Shown here: in pieces, positions 1 through 6,936 of the stretch
How positions within the stretch are numbered: position 1 is the first letter of the stretch
Layout: each line of letters opens with the position of its first letter
The notes under the pieces: generated by a model
The model's input: only the letters and a program-made list of their open reading frames with translations
Databases searched by the model: none
What the model was told of the DNA's origin: nothing
From: an uncultured Bacilli bacterium
GTDB taxonomy: Bacteria > Bacillota_I > Bacilli_A > RF39 > UBA660
Direction: 5' to 3'
Assembly (NCBI GenBank): GCA_934087515.1
Contig: CAKOIY010000004.1
Coordinates: 1-35,859 of the forward strand
Length of the DNA stretch: 35,859 nucleotides
Translations under genes and position numbers: made by a program

Positions 1-1
1 A

Positions 2-75
2 TGGCAGGGGTAGCAGGAGTTGAACCCACATCAGCGGTTTTGGAGACCGTTATTCTACCATTGAACTATACCCCT
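2..75 (-). tRNA. trnW: tRNA-Trp (anticodon CCA)
   Basis: Read on the minus strand, a full cloverleaf is present. The acceptor stem AGGGGTA pairs with TACCCCT over seven pairs (69-75 with 6-12), followed by discriminator G and an encoded CCA tail (2-4). The anticodon loop is CTCCAAA, giving CCA, and the T arm contains GGTTCAACTCC. The outermost anticodon-stem pair is an A-C mismatch. A CCA anticodon reads only UGG, which fits TGA being used as a stop in this window. The 81 bases up to the next gene hold no clear feature beyond a weak promoter. Confidence 0.96.
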
Positions 76-156
76 AACAACAAACTTATTATACATAAAA
101 AAAACTAATTTTGTCAATATTTTTTAAAATAAACATATCATTAAACAGGTGATAAT

Positions 157-582
157 ATGGCTATAATAAGTTTCAACAAAAAAGAAAAAGATTTACTCGC
201 TAGAATTATGCGAGCAGAAGCCCTTGGAGATGGAAACCTAGCAATGCTAATGGTAGGAAACGTAATAATAAATAGAACTCTAGCAGATTGTTTAACATTC
301 AAAAACCTAAGAAGTATAACAGATGTTATTTATCAAAAAAACCAATTTTCTGGAATAAACAATTCCCTATTTGTTGGAAATCCCACTACAAAAGAACTAG
401 AACTAGCAAGCAGAATATTACGTGGAGAATATTACCATCCCGCAACCAACTCCTTATGGTTCTACAATCCAGGCACTAACAAACCATGCCCAACCCTTTG
501 GTATGATCAAAGAAACTCAGGCAAATACAAAAGTCACTGCTTTTACATTCCTTATCAAGGAGTATGTAGACAAATACATTAA
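157..582 (+). CDS. Cell-wall hydrolase, SleB/CwlJ (Hydrolase_2) family
   Basis: This 141-residue protein is almost entirely one SleB/CwlJ-type domain. The N-terminal motif MRAEALGDG (residues 18-26) matches the family's conserved AEA-x-GE region, with Glu21 the likely catalytic acid. It is followed by the VGNVIINR helix and VIYQKNQFSG. The C-terminal half has the usual aromatic block (SLWFYNPG near 99-106). There is no signal peptide and no peptidoglycan-binding domain. Length and architecture are closer to CwlJ than to SleB. Family members open spore cortex peptidoglycan or act as general murein hydrolases; no spore gene is visible in this window, so the biological role is open. An AGGTGAT ribosome site lies just before the ATG, and a hairpin terminator follows immediately. 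The gene converges on the LysM amidase. Confidence 0.85.
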   Translation: MAIISFNKKEKDLLARIMRAEALGDGNLAMLMVGNVIINRTLADCLTFKNLRSITDVIYQKNQFSGINNSLFVGNPTTKELELASRILRGEYYHPATNSLWFYNPGTNKPCPTLWYDQRNSGKYKSHCFYIPYQGVCRQIH

Positions 583-627
583 AAAATCTTAAAAAGTTAT
601 ATCCTATATCTTAATAAGATTTTTTTA
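583..627 (+). terminator. Rho-independent terminator after the SleB/CwlJ-like gene
   Basis: AAAAATCTTA (from 582) and TAAGATTTTTT (615-625) form an AT-rich stem around a loop of about 22 bases, ending in a run of T. It starts immediately after the stop codon. Confidence 0.6.
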
Positions 628-644
628 TTTACAATAAATTATAA

Positions 645-688
645 CAAAAAAAGATGCTATTTAATCAAAATAAACTAAGCAATCTTTT
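645..688 (-). terminator. Rho-independent terminator after the LysM amidase
   Basis: On the minus strand AAAGATTGCT pairs with AGCATCTTT (one bulged T) and is followed by seven T residues, just past the amidase stop. Only about 20 bases separate it from the opposing terminator of the convergent gene. Confidence 0.6.
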
Positions 689-694
689 CATACA

Positions 695-1897
695 TTATCT
701 AGGAATTAAAAGAGTTTGACCTATAGAAAGAACATTACTACTAAGATTATTAAGCTTAATCAAATCATTAACATTAACATCATAATTTTGAGCTATTTTC
801 CACAAACTATCACCACTCTTAACAGTATAAGTTTGATAATCACTACTCTCAGGAATAATAAGCTGTTGACCTATAGATAACATATTACTATTAAGATTAT
901 TAGCACTTTTTAAATCATTAACACTAACATTATACTTTTTACCAATACTCCAAAGACTATCACCATTTTTTACAACATATATTACCCCAGAATCACTAGA
1001 AGAATTATTCACATTAGGTATTAAAAGTTGCTGACCAATCTGAAGAACAGTAGTACCTAAATTATTATAATCAACTATATCATTAACACTAACACCATAA
1101 CTATTAGCAATATTCCATAAAGAATCATTTCGTTTAACAGTATAAACAACATAATCACCAGGATTTACCCCAGCATCACTAGGAATAACAAGTCTTTGAC
1201 CAACATTTATCAAATTACCAGTTATACCATTAATGCTTTTTAAAGATTCTACACTAACACCAAACTTATTAGCAATACTATATAAACTATCACCATTCTT
1301 TACAACATATACATTATCAGAAACCCCAGGAGCCTTATATGGCACACCTATATAATCAGCAACAGCTTTAACAACCGCTTCAGCATAATCTTCTAAATTA
1401 TTTTGTAATTGAGCAATATCATCCTTAGGACTATCTATAAAACCATATTCAACAAGTAATGGCTGAGTTTTCCCAGTCTCACGATGAATAAAATAATAAT
1501 CTTTTGTAGGATCACTAGGTAATCTTCGTTGATAATAACTACGAATATTTTGTCCTTCCTTTGCAATATTATTTAAAACTGATTTAGCTAAAGTATCTTT
1601 ATTTCTTAAAGCATAAACTACCTCAGCACCATCGCCTCCTCCTGCATTTATGTGATTAGAAATCACAATAACATCATCCCTATTACCAAAAGCATCAAGT
1701 ATCCTATTAACCCTCTCCCTCTTTGGTAAAGTCTCATCCTCACTACGAGTAAGTTTAACAGGCACACCTAAATCATTAAATCTATCATACATATATTTAG
1801 CAGCCCTCAAAGTCAAATCTTTTTCTTGCAAACCTCCATACACAGCACCCGGATCAACTCCGCCATGTCCAGCATCTACAACTACTTTATAATTCAT
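695..1897 (-). CDS. N-acetylmuramoyl-L-alanine amidase (Amidase_3) with four LysM repeats
   Basis: The 400-residue protein cleaves the bond between MurNAc and the stem peptide. Residues 1-185 are an Amidase_3 domain. The predicted zinc ligands are His11 in DAGHGG, Glu25 and His82 in SNHINA, and the catalytic Glu150 lies in LLVEYGF. Four LysM modules follow from about 197 to 400, each with a YxVKxGDSL start and a GQxLxIP end; they bind glycan strands. There is no signal peptide or membrane segment, unusual for a vegetative wall hydrolase. That arrangement is seen in mother-cell lytic amidases such as CwlC and in endolysins released by lysis. The start ATG has an AGGTGATAGTTT ribosome site. Three iteron-like repeats lie 64-190 bases upstream. 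Confidence 0.93.
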   Translation of the reverse strand: MNYKVVVDAGHGGVDPGAVYGGLQEKDLTLRAAKYMYDRFNDLGVPVKLTRSEDETLPKRERVNRILDAFGNRDDVIVISNHINAGGGDGAEVVYALRNKDTLAKSVLNNIAKEGQNIRSYYQRRLPSDPTKDYYFIHRETGKTQPLLVEYGFIDSPKDDIAQLQNNLEDYAEAVVKAVADYIGVPYKAPGVSDNVYVVKNGDSLYSIANKFGVSVESLKSINGITGNLINVGQRLVIPSDAGVNPGDYVVYTVKRNDSLWNIANSYGVSVNDIVDYNNLGTTVLQIGQQLLIPNVNNSSSDSGVIYVVKNGDSLWSIGKKYNVSVNDLKSANNLNSNMLSIGQQLIIPESSDYQTYTVKSGDSLWKIAQNYDVNVNDLIKLNNLSSNVLSIGQTLLIPR

Positions 1898-1961
1898 AAA
1901 CTATCACCTAAAATATACTATGTAAAACATAAACAAATGTGAAACTATAACAAACAAATTA

Positions 1962-2083
1962 CCAAAATTTGCCAATTCAATCATAAGAGAATAATCAAAA
2001 ACACTTTTTACCAAAATTTACCAAATGAAATAACAAAGAACTATACAATAAATAATAAATATAAATTTTCCAATATTTACCAA
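1962..2083 (-). repeat. Three iteron-like copies of TTGGYAAATWTTGG
   Basis: Minus-strand copies lie at 1962-1975 (TTGGCAAATTTTGG), 2011-2024 (TTGGTAAATTTTGG) and 2070-2083 (TTGGTAAATATTGG). Each holds two TTGG half-sites 10 bp apart, so they face the same side of the helix. Copies start 49 and 59 bp apart. They fill the 250-bp gene-free stretch between htrA and the amidase start. A transcription-factor array controlling the amidase is the simplest reading; an origin-type iteron cluster is less likely because no replication gene is near. Confidence 0.6.
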
Positions 2084-2125
2084 TTAATATTTCTCAAACC
2101 AAAAGAATCAAAACACCAAAAAATA

Positions 2126-2155
2126 TTAAAAAAAATGACAATAAATATCATTTTT
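2126..2155 (-). terminator. Terminator overlapping the htrA stop codon
   Basis: AAAAATGA (2155-2148) and TCATTTTT (2138-2131) form an 8-bp stem around a 9-base loop and run into further T residues. The TGA of the stem is the htrA stop codon. Confidence 0.65.
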
Positions 2156-3335
2156 CTCTCAAAGCAATTATTATATCCATAAGTCTACCCTTTCTCTCAA
2201 CAGTTAAAGTAACCTTATCACCAACTTCATGCTTAAACAACTCATATCTAAAATAAGCCATATTAACAACTTCTTTTCTATTAACCTTAGTAACAATATC
2301 ACCAACTTCTAACTTACCATCCGCAGAAGTACCCTTTTGGACACTCTCAACAACTACACCCTTATCAAGCTTAGTATTAATCTTTTTACTAAGACCGTAA
2401 TAAGAAACTGCATCCTTATTATTTAAATTAACCATAGAAATACCAAGATAAGGTCTCTTTATTGAATCACCCTTTTCAAAAGTATCAAGATGAGCCAAAA
2501 TATCCTCAATAGGAATAGCAAATCCCATTCCTTCAACCTCATTCTTAACAAGCTTAAGAGAATTCATACCAATAACTTCTCCATTAATATTGCAAAGAGG
2601 ACCACCACTATTTCCAGGATTCATCGCAGCATCAGTTTGTAAAAGTTTCATAACATAATCATCCGTACCACCACTAACAGAAACAGCAACTAATCTATCC
2701 TTACCAGATAAAATACCACGTGTAACAGTACCTCTGTACTCATCACCAACCGGAGAACCAACGGTAAACACAGTATCTCCTAAAACAGCCTTATTACTAG
2801 AACCAAGTTTAACAACATTCTTAACATATTTATCACTAATACTAATAACAGCAATATCTAAATACTCATCCCCTCCAACAAATCTAGCATCAACACTATT
2901 ATCATCAGAAAGTATTACTTTTAAAGAACTACTAGACCCAACAACATGATAATTAGTCAAAATATAAGCTTTACCAGAATCCTTCTTATAAATAAAACCA
3001 GTTCCAGAAACACTAACCTTCTTATCCTTATAATTCTCAATATATACGGTAGAATCATAAACCTTATTAATACCAGCAGAAATACCATTATCATTAACCT
3101 CAATTAACGTTTTAGCAGTCTTATCAGAAAAACCACCAAAACAAGAAAAAGTAAAAATAGTAAGAACAATTCCACAAATAAATACAACTAAATACTTCCA
3201 GTTTCCATTAAAGAAAGCCGAAAAATTAAACTTTCTATCAACATTAACCTCTTCATATTTATTATCAGAATTAACATTGTCACCATCACTTTTTTCCTTA
3301 ACACTAACAACCTCTGCTTCAGATACCTTTTCCAT
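2148..3335 (-). CDS. htrA: Membrane-anchored HtrA/DegP-family serine protease with PDZ domain
   Basis: About 395 residues. A charged cytoplasmic N-terminus (1-46) is followed by one membrane segment (about 48-66), a trypsin-like protease domain and a C-terminal PDZ domain (about 290-390). The triad is His130 in TNYHVVG, Asp160 in LDIAV and Ser243 in GNSGGPL. Anchored HtrA proteases degrade misfolded exported proteins at the outer membrane face. I place the start at the ATG whose end is 3335, because AAGGAG lies 8 bases before it; an in-frame TTG one codon upstream sits too close to that site. Its ATG overlaps the TGA of the preceding Abi gene (TGATG), so the two are translationally coupled. 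Confidence 0.94.
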   Translation of the reverse strand: MEKVSEAEVVSVKEKSDGDNVNSDNKYEEVNVDRKFNFSAFFNGNWKYLVVFICGIVLTIFTFSCFGGFSDKTAKTLIEVNDNGISAGINKVYDSTVYIENYKDKKVSVSGTGFIYKKDSGKAYILTNYHVVGSSSSLKVILSDDNSVDARFVGGDEYLDIAVISISDKYVKNVVKLGSSNKAVLGDTVFTVGSPVGDEYRGTVTRGILSGKDRLVAVSVSGGTDDYVMKLLQTDAAMNPGNSGGPLCNINGEVIGMNSLKLVKNEVEGMGFAIPIEDILAHLDTFEKGDSIKRPYLGISMVNLNNKDAVSYYGLSKKINTKLDKGVVVESVQKGTSADGKLEVGDIVTKVNRKEVVNMAYFRYELFKHEVGDKVTLTVERKGRLMDIIIALREK

Positions 3336-4282
3336 CAAAACAACTCCTTCTTAGTAACATTTTTAATCTGATCCCAATCATCAGGGAACCCCATCCTATC
3401 TAATACCTTATTAATAGGAATACTCCTCAAATTAAACTCTAAATTATTAATAGCATCATCAATCTCTAAAACTAAATCATTAACCTCACTATCTTTAAGC
3501 ATACACTTAAGAATTATAATAAGAGCAAACAAATCATTCTTTCCATATATATACTCATTATCCATCATAGGTATCTTAAGTTTTCTATGATAAACAGAGT
3601 CCTCAATAACCTTTTGAGTTCTATTTTCAAACACAATATCCTCATGGGCACACAAATTCCTATAATTAGACAAAATACTAAGATTAACATTAAAAGACTT
3701 CAAATCTATATCATATAAATCAACAATATCATATTGATCCTCTTTCTTAAGAACAGAAAAAAGCTCAACAACAATACCAAAAGATAAAACCTTAACAAGT
3801 ACCCATAAAGGTATATAACCATAATTAAGAACATAATGACGAGTCGCAGAATGAGAAGCAGCATTAGTCTTAATTTGTCTCTTCATCTTAGCAATAACAT
3901 CACTAACTTGTCTCTTATAATCAAAAGAAGTATTAAAATTAGAAGCCTTCAAATATTCCTTTTCACGATAACCATATTTCTTAGAAAGTTGATAAGAAAT
4001 AATAGATTTAACATTATTCTCAACAATTAATATATTCTTAAACAAAATATTCCTAAGAGTCCTATCAAACAAAAACAAACTATATAACTCCTCAAACTTA
4101 GTCCCTTCAATATACCTAGACTTATCCTTAGACTTCATAAATAAATGACGATAACCATTCAAAAAGAAATAATTCTCCCTAAGAAGAACCTCCTTAGCAA
4201 ACTTCTCATCATCTATAACTAAACCCTTTTCCCTTAAAATTTTAATTTGTTCATCCAAAGATTTAAAAATTTTATTTCCCAT
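3335..4282 (-). CDS. Abi family (AbiD/AbiF, Abi_2) HEPN-domain abortive-infection protein
   Basis: About 315 residues with Abi_2 hallmarks in order: an N-terminal SLDEQIKILREKGL helix, YFFLNGYRHLF, FDRTLRNILF, WVLVKVLSFG and the HEPN signature RNLCAH (Arg208-His213, an RxxxxH motif) followed by ENRTQ. In this family the RxxxxH residues are the presumed RNase site, and members stop phage growth by altruistic shutdown. That activity is inferred here. The start is the ATG at 4282: AGGTGAT lies 4 bases before it, and an upstream GTG falls within that ribosome site. The gene is followed by htrA through a TGATG overlap. A -10 (TATACT) lies about 30 bases upstream with no good -35. Confidence 0.87.
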   Translation of the reverse strand: MGNKIFKSLDEQIKILREKGLVIDDEKFAKEVLLRENYFFLNGYRHLFMKSKDKSRYIEGTKFEELYSLFLFDRTLRNILFKNILIVENNVKSIISYQLSKKYGYREKEYLKASNFNTSFDYKRQVSDVIAKMKRQIKTNAASHSATRHYVLNYGYIPLWVLVKVLSFGIVVELFSVLKKEDQYDIVDLYDIDLKSFNVNLSILSNYRNLCAHEDIVFENRTQKVIEDSVYHRKLKIPMMDNEYIYGKNDLFALIIILKCMLKDSEVNDLVLEIDDAINNLEFNLRSIPINKVLDRMGFPDDWDQIKNVTKKELF

Positions 4283-4324
4283 AAGTATCACCTACTATAA
4301 AAGTATATCATAAAACTAAACCAA

Positions 4325-4350
4325 AAAAAAGATATTCAAAACGAATATCC
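4325..4350 (-). terminator. Terminator, copy 1 of an identical hairpin pair
   Basis: On the minus strand GATATTCG-TTTT-GAATATC is followed by eight T residues. The 20 bp at 4331-4350 are identical to 5113-5132. This copy ends the membrane-anchored unknown gene. Confidence 0.8.
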
Positions 4351-4363
4351 ATTTATTACCCCT

Positions 4364-5008
4364 CTATTTAATAACAACAACATTCTTATTATATGTTATT
4401 CCAGCTAACTTAGCTCCATCAATAAGCATTATTTTCTCAATATTGGATTTACCATAAATCTTTTCAGATGTATACTTTTTTAAATTAGCATCATATAAAC
4501 TATATCTATAAACATTACCAGACTTAGTAAGAATATAAACCACAGCATCATTATTATAAAGTAACTTAACAGCATCATTAATTCCCTCTAATTGTTTATT
4601 TTTTACATAATTTTTTGTATTATCACTTTGATCATTAATACTAATTAAAACTTTACCTGATAACAATAATTTAATATAAAAGAATTGATCATTACCATCG
4701 CTTCCTTCCCAAGTTTCAAAAACTGTATCAACAACCGAATCAGATACATCCTTATTTTTATATTTTAAACCACTATAATCAAAATTTTCATCTTTTTCAT
4801 CTACATCAATTGAACTACTTTTATTACTTAATTTATCATAATTACTTTTCAACGTCTTATAATTAGTTTCACTTTCCTTATATTTAGTTTCTAATGATTT
4901 ATAATCTTCTACCTTATTAGTATATAAAAAATAACTATACCCTAATCCAATCAAAGACAGTACTAAAAAAACAACCAAAACTACTATACCAATTTTACCC
5001 TTTTTCAT
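4364..5008 (-). CDS. Unknown membrane-anchored protein with coiled coil
   Basis: I do not recognise a family. The roughly 214-residue protein has a positively charged start (MKKGK), one strong hydrophobic segment (about 6-28), a heptad-rich coiled coil (about 33-65), a short acidic Ser/Asp linker and a C-terminal domain with beta-strand-like blocks (VVYILTKSGNVYRYSLYDA). This predicts a single-pass protein with its C-terminus outside the cell. The start is put at the ATG at 5008: AAAGGAG lies 11 bases upstream, and a GTG at 5020 lies inside that site. The promoter at 5047-5052 and terminator at 4325-4350 make it a single-gene unit between the Abi-htrA operon and the old rpsI terminator. Confidence 0.7.
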   Translation of the reverse strand: MKKGKIGIVVLVVFLVLSLIGLGYSYFLYTNKVEDYKSLETKYKESETNYKTLKSNYDKLSNKSSSIDVDEKDENFDYSGLKYKNKDVSDSVVDTVFETWEGSDGNDQFFYIKLLLSGKVLISINDQSDNTKNYVKNKQLEGINDAVKLLYNNDAVVYILTKSGNVYRYSLYDANLKKYTSEKIYGKSNIEKIMLIDGAKLAGITYNKNVVVIK

Positions 5009-5046
5009 TTTTTCATTCACTCCTTTATTTTTTAATTTACCATTTC

Positions 5047-5052
5047 ATTATA
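5047..5052 (-). promoter_or_regulatory. Extended -10 promoter for the unknown membrane protein
   Basis: The minus strand reads TGTTATAATG, an extended -10 with a perfect TATAAT. There is no convincing -35 at 17 bp, which extended -10 promoters tolerate. Confidence 0.55.
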
Positions 5053-5106
5053 ACATAATTGAAATTTTTTGTTATTAAAAATTATAAAATTTCTATTTTT
5101 TACAAG

Positions 5107-5132
5107 AAAAAAGATATTCAAAACGAATATCC
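5107..5132 (-). terminator. Terminator, copy 2 of the hairpin pair; probable original rpsI terminator
   Basis: It carries the same 20-bp hairpin as 4331-4350, followed by TTTTTT. On the minus strand it directly follows the 17-bp copy of the rpsI 3' end. An uninterrupted locus would therefore read rpsI stop codon and then this hairpin, the tight stop-terminator packing seen at several other genes here. Confidence 0.7.
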
Positions 5133-5148
5133 TATCTCTTACTAAATT
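5132..5148 (-). repeat. 17-bp duplicate of the rpsI 3' end (attachment-site-like, distal copy)
   Basis: AATTTAGTAAGAGATAG on the minus strand is identical to 6920-6936, the last codons and stop of rpsI. It lies at the far edge of the 1.8-kb segment carrying the two-motif HEPN gene, as expected for the attR copy made by site-specific integration into rpsI. Confidence 0.72.
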
Positions 5149-5174
5149 AGCTTTCCTTTATTTATACGGGATAC

Positions 5175-5201
5175 GGGTTTGCGGAGATTTTGTAACCTAC
5201 A
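5175..5201 (-). repeat. Inner direct repeat, left copy
   Basis: Plus-strand blocks GGGTTTGC, AGATTTTGTA and CCTACA match 6797-6823 with three mismatches over 27 bp. It lies downstream of the HEPN gene. The tandem 10-mers TTATCGTATC and TTATCGTGTC follow nearby (5210-5230). Confidence 0.75.
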
Positions 5202-5243
5202 TACAGTGCTTTATCGTATCTTATCGTGTCTTGGAAGAAAATG

Positions 5244-6683
5244 TTACTTTCTATTAGTCCGCTTTGGGACATTAATTCTATCTCTATTTTGAGCAATATA
5301 TGCATCAGCCCATTTTTCAAATAAACCAATATCAATTTTTCCCACATGATTCAAATTATAATCATTAATATTTTTAGGATCAGCATCAAATAATGAAATG
5401 CAATTATCAGTTGAAATAAACCATCTACCATGAGCAAAACTATTTCTAATTTCTTCAGCCTTATACTCTTTTTTGGCTATTTTAATAATTTCATCATTTT
5501 TACAACAATGTGTAATAACAGAATCAATATAAATTATTACAGGAATTTCAACAGTCATTTCCCCGTCTAATAAATCTTTAAATAAACTCATATTATCACT
5601 ATCTTTTCTTGCACTAAACATCCTGAAAGTGTCTTGATCAAAAGTATCATCATCATTAAATGGGTTTTTTCCATTCAAAATTTGAAGAACTTCATCTAAT
5701 ATTTGATTACTATTTTTATTTACATCCTCCATCAATCTTTCACAATAAAATATTTGATTAAATAACAATCTATCCTTCAAACCAGGAATTGGTATAATTT
5801 TCCTTAAAAAATAATACATGATGGCATTAACATCACCTTCTAACAATTTAGGATTTAATATTCTATATCTTTCAATATAGGAAACCAATTTGCTTTTTTG
5901 ATCCTCTGTTAATTCAAATTTACAAAATTCACCAATTGAATTAGAAAGATCATGAAAATAAGAGCTCATTACATTTGCATCTTCTACAGATAGACTTTTT
6001 ACATCATGAAATACATTAAATTGTTCAATAGTAGATTTTTGTAGTTTATTCTTGAAATAATAGTGAATAAATTTAATCTTATTTACCTGTTCATTTAATC
6101 TATCAGAATTAATATCAAAATCATCAGGAATTTCAAAACTAATATTCAAACTATTCTGCCTTTTTGCAGTAATTTCATTGTATAATTCAACTATCTGAGT
6201 TGCAGCGAATTTTAATCTAACTGGTTTTACTGAACGATCTGAATGCTTAATATTTAAAAACTCAATTTCAATATTTTTACCATTAGGAGATATTTTAAAT
6301 CTATCAATTTCATCAGTATCATTATTATGATTAAAACCATCTCTTATTAATTGTAATACTTTCTTCTTAGTCAATCCATTTAAATCAGTTGAATAGGAAT
6401 TATTGGGTATAATATCATCGATTTCATTATTATTTAAAAAATTATCACGATTAAGAAGATAATCTTCTAGATAAGAAAATCTTTTCATCATTATGTATAT
6501 CATATATACTCTTCTCATTCTAGTATAATATTCTCTATTATCACATTCAATTCTACCACTAGATTGCATATAACTATCAAATAGTATTCCAATTTGCTTG
6601 TCTGGATATTGCATCATTAAATATTGTAAATTTGCATAATCTTTTAAATATTGAATCATTTCAAATTTTGACATTGAAATCAT
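5244..6683 (-). CDS. Unknown protein with two HEPN-type RxxxxH motifs; candidate defence RNase
   Basis: This 479-residue protein matches no family I can name. It carries two copies of an HEPN-like signature, IRDGFNH (Arg114-His119) and IRNSFAHGR (Arg413-His418). Each is followed by a strand-rich stretch (FKISPNGKNIEIEFL; WFISTDNCISLFDAD), which suggests two related modules about 300 residues apart. Arg-polar-x3-His is the active-site pattern of HEPN ribonucleases in Abi, toxin-antitoxin and type VI CRISPR proteins. No signal peptide or membrane segment is seen. The ATG at 6683 has a weak GGTGGT ribosome site. It is the only gene in the segment inserted at rpsI and sits 1 kb from an Abi_2 gene. 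RNA cleavage and defence are inferences. It is far too short for Cas13 and no CRISPR array is present. Confidence 0.72.
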   Translation of the reverse strand: MISMSKFEMIQYLKDYANLQYLMMQYPDKQIGILFDSYMQSSGRIECDNREYYTRMRRVYMIYIMMKRFSYLEDYLLNRDNFLNNNEIDDIIPNNSYSTDLNGLTKKKVLQLIRDGFNHNNDTDEIDRFKISPNGKNIEIEFLNIKHSDRSVKPVRLKFAATQIVELYNEITAKRQNSLNISFEIPDDFDINSDRLNEQVNKIKFIHYYFKNKLQKSTIEQFNVFHDVKSLSVEDANVMSSYFHDLSNSIGEFCKFELTEDQKSKLVSYIERYRILNPKLLEGDVNAIMYYFLRKIIPIPGLKDRLLFNQIFYCERLMEDVNKNSNQILDEVLQILNGKNPFNDDDTFDQDTFRMFSARKDSDNMSLFKDLLDGEMTVEIPVIIYIDSVITHCCKNDEIIKIAKKEYKAEEIRNSFAHGRWFISTDNCISLFDADPKNINDYNLNHVGKIDIGLFEKWADAYIAQNRDRINVPKRTNRK

Positions 6684-6796
6684 AAATTACCACCACTTTT
6701 CAAATCAATTATATCACACTTTTCGGTTTTATAACTTCAAAAAGCAAACTATCCCATTGTTCACCTAGCGTGTTCTACTAACCCAAAGTAAATAAA

Positions 6797-6823
6797 GGGT
6801 TTGCAAAGATTTTGTAGCCTACA
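6797..6823 (-). repeat. Inner direct repeat, right copy
   Basis: It has the same orientation as 5175-5201, with 24 of 27 positions identical. It lies upstream of the HEPN gene and within 100 bp of the rpsI end. Confidence 0.75.
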
Positions 6824-6833
6824 CATAAAAACT

Positions 6834-6846
6834 TGCCAAATTGGCA
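6834..6846. repeat. 13-bp palindrome TGCCAAATTGGCA
   Basis: A near-perfect palindrome lies between the inner direct repeat and the rpsI terminator. It could be a recombinase or regulator site, or an extra hairpin downstream of rpsI. Confidence 0.5.
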
Positions 6847-6875
6847 CACAAAAAAGCCCATATTTACGGGCTTTT
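6846..6875 (-). terminator. Current rpsI terminator
   Basis: On the minus strand AAAAGCCC pairs with GGGCTTTT across an 8-base loop and is followed by T residues. It lies inside the inserted segment, so it appears to have come with the insertion and replaced the original hairpin at 5107-5132. Confidence 0.85.
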
Positions 6876-6919
6876 GAATTTCTAAAAATGTTACAAAAAG
6901 GTAACAAAAATGTAATTTT

Positions 6920-6936
6920 CTATCTCTTACTAAATT
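6920..6936 (-). repeat. 17-bp rpsI 3'-end repeat (attachment-site-like, gene-proximal copy)
   Basis: It covers the codons for the final FSKR and the stop TAG. It is an exact match to 5132-5148 in direct orientation. Confidence 0.72.

Larger units (their letters stand above)
5132..6936 (-). mobile_element. Candidate integrated cargo element at the 3' end of rpsI (no integrase)
   Basis: The segment is bounded by 17-bp direct repeats equal to the rpsI 3' end (5132-5148 and 6920-6936). Inside are a second, imperfect 27-bp direct repeat (5175-5201 and 6797-6823, 24 of 27 identical), a short palindrome (6834-6846), a terminator behind rpsI and one 479-residue gene. The 3' end of rpsI is, from memory, a known integration site for streptococcal integrative elements. 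No recombinase gene is present, so this would be a decayed or trans-mobilised element. An ordinary local duplication is the alternative. Confidence 0.6.

Noticed and set aside
1898..1930. Sporulation sigma-K-like -10 (CATAGTATA) before the LysM amidase
   Set aside because: The match is short, the -35 is unconvincing, and AT-rich DNA gives such matches by chance.
1962..2083. CRISPR array or plasmid origin
   Set aside because: Repeats are only 14 bp, differ from each other, have uneven spacing, and no cas or replication gene is near.
5244..6683. Type VI CRISPR effector (Cas13)
   Set aside because: Two RxxxxH motifs are present, but the protein is less than half the size of the usual effector, and no CRISPR array or Cas1/Cas2 lies in the window.
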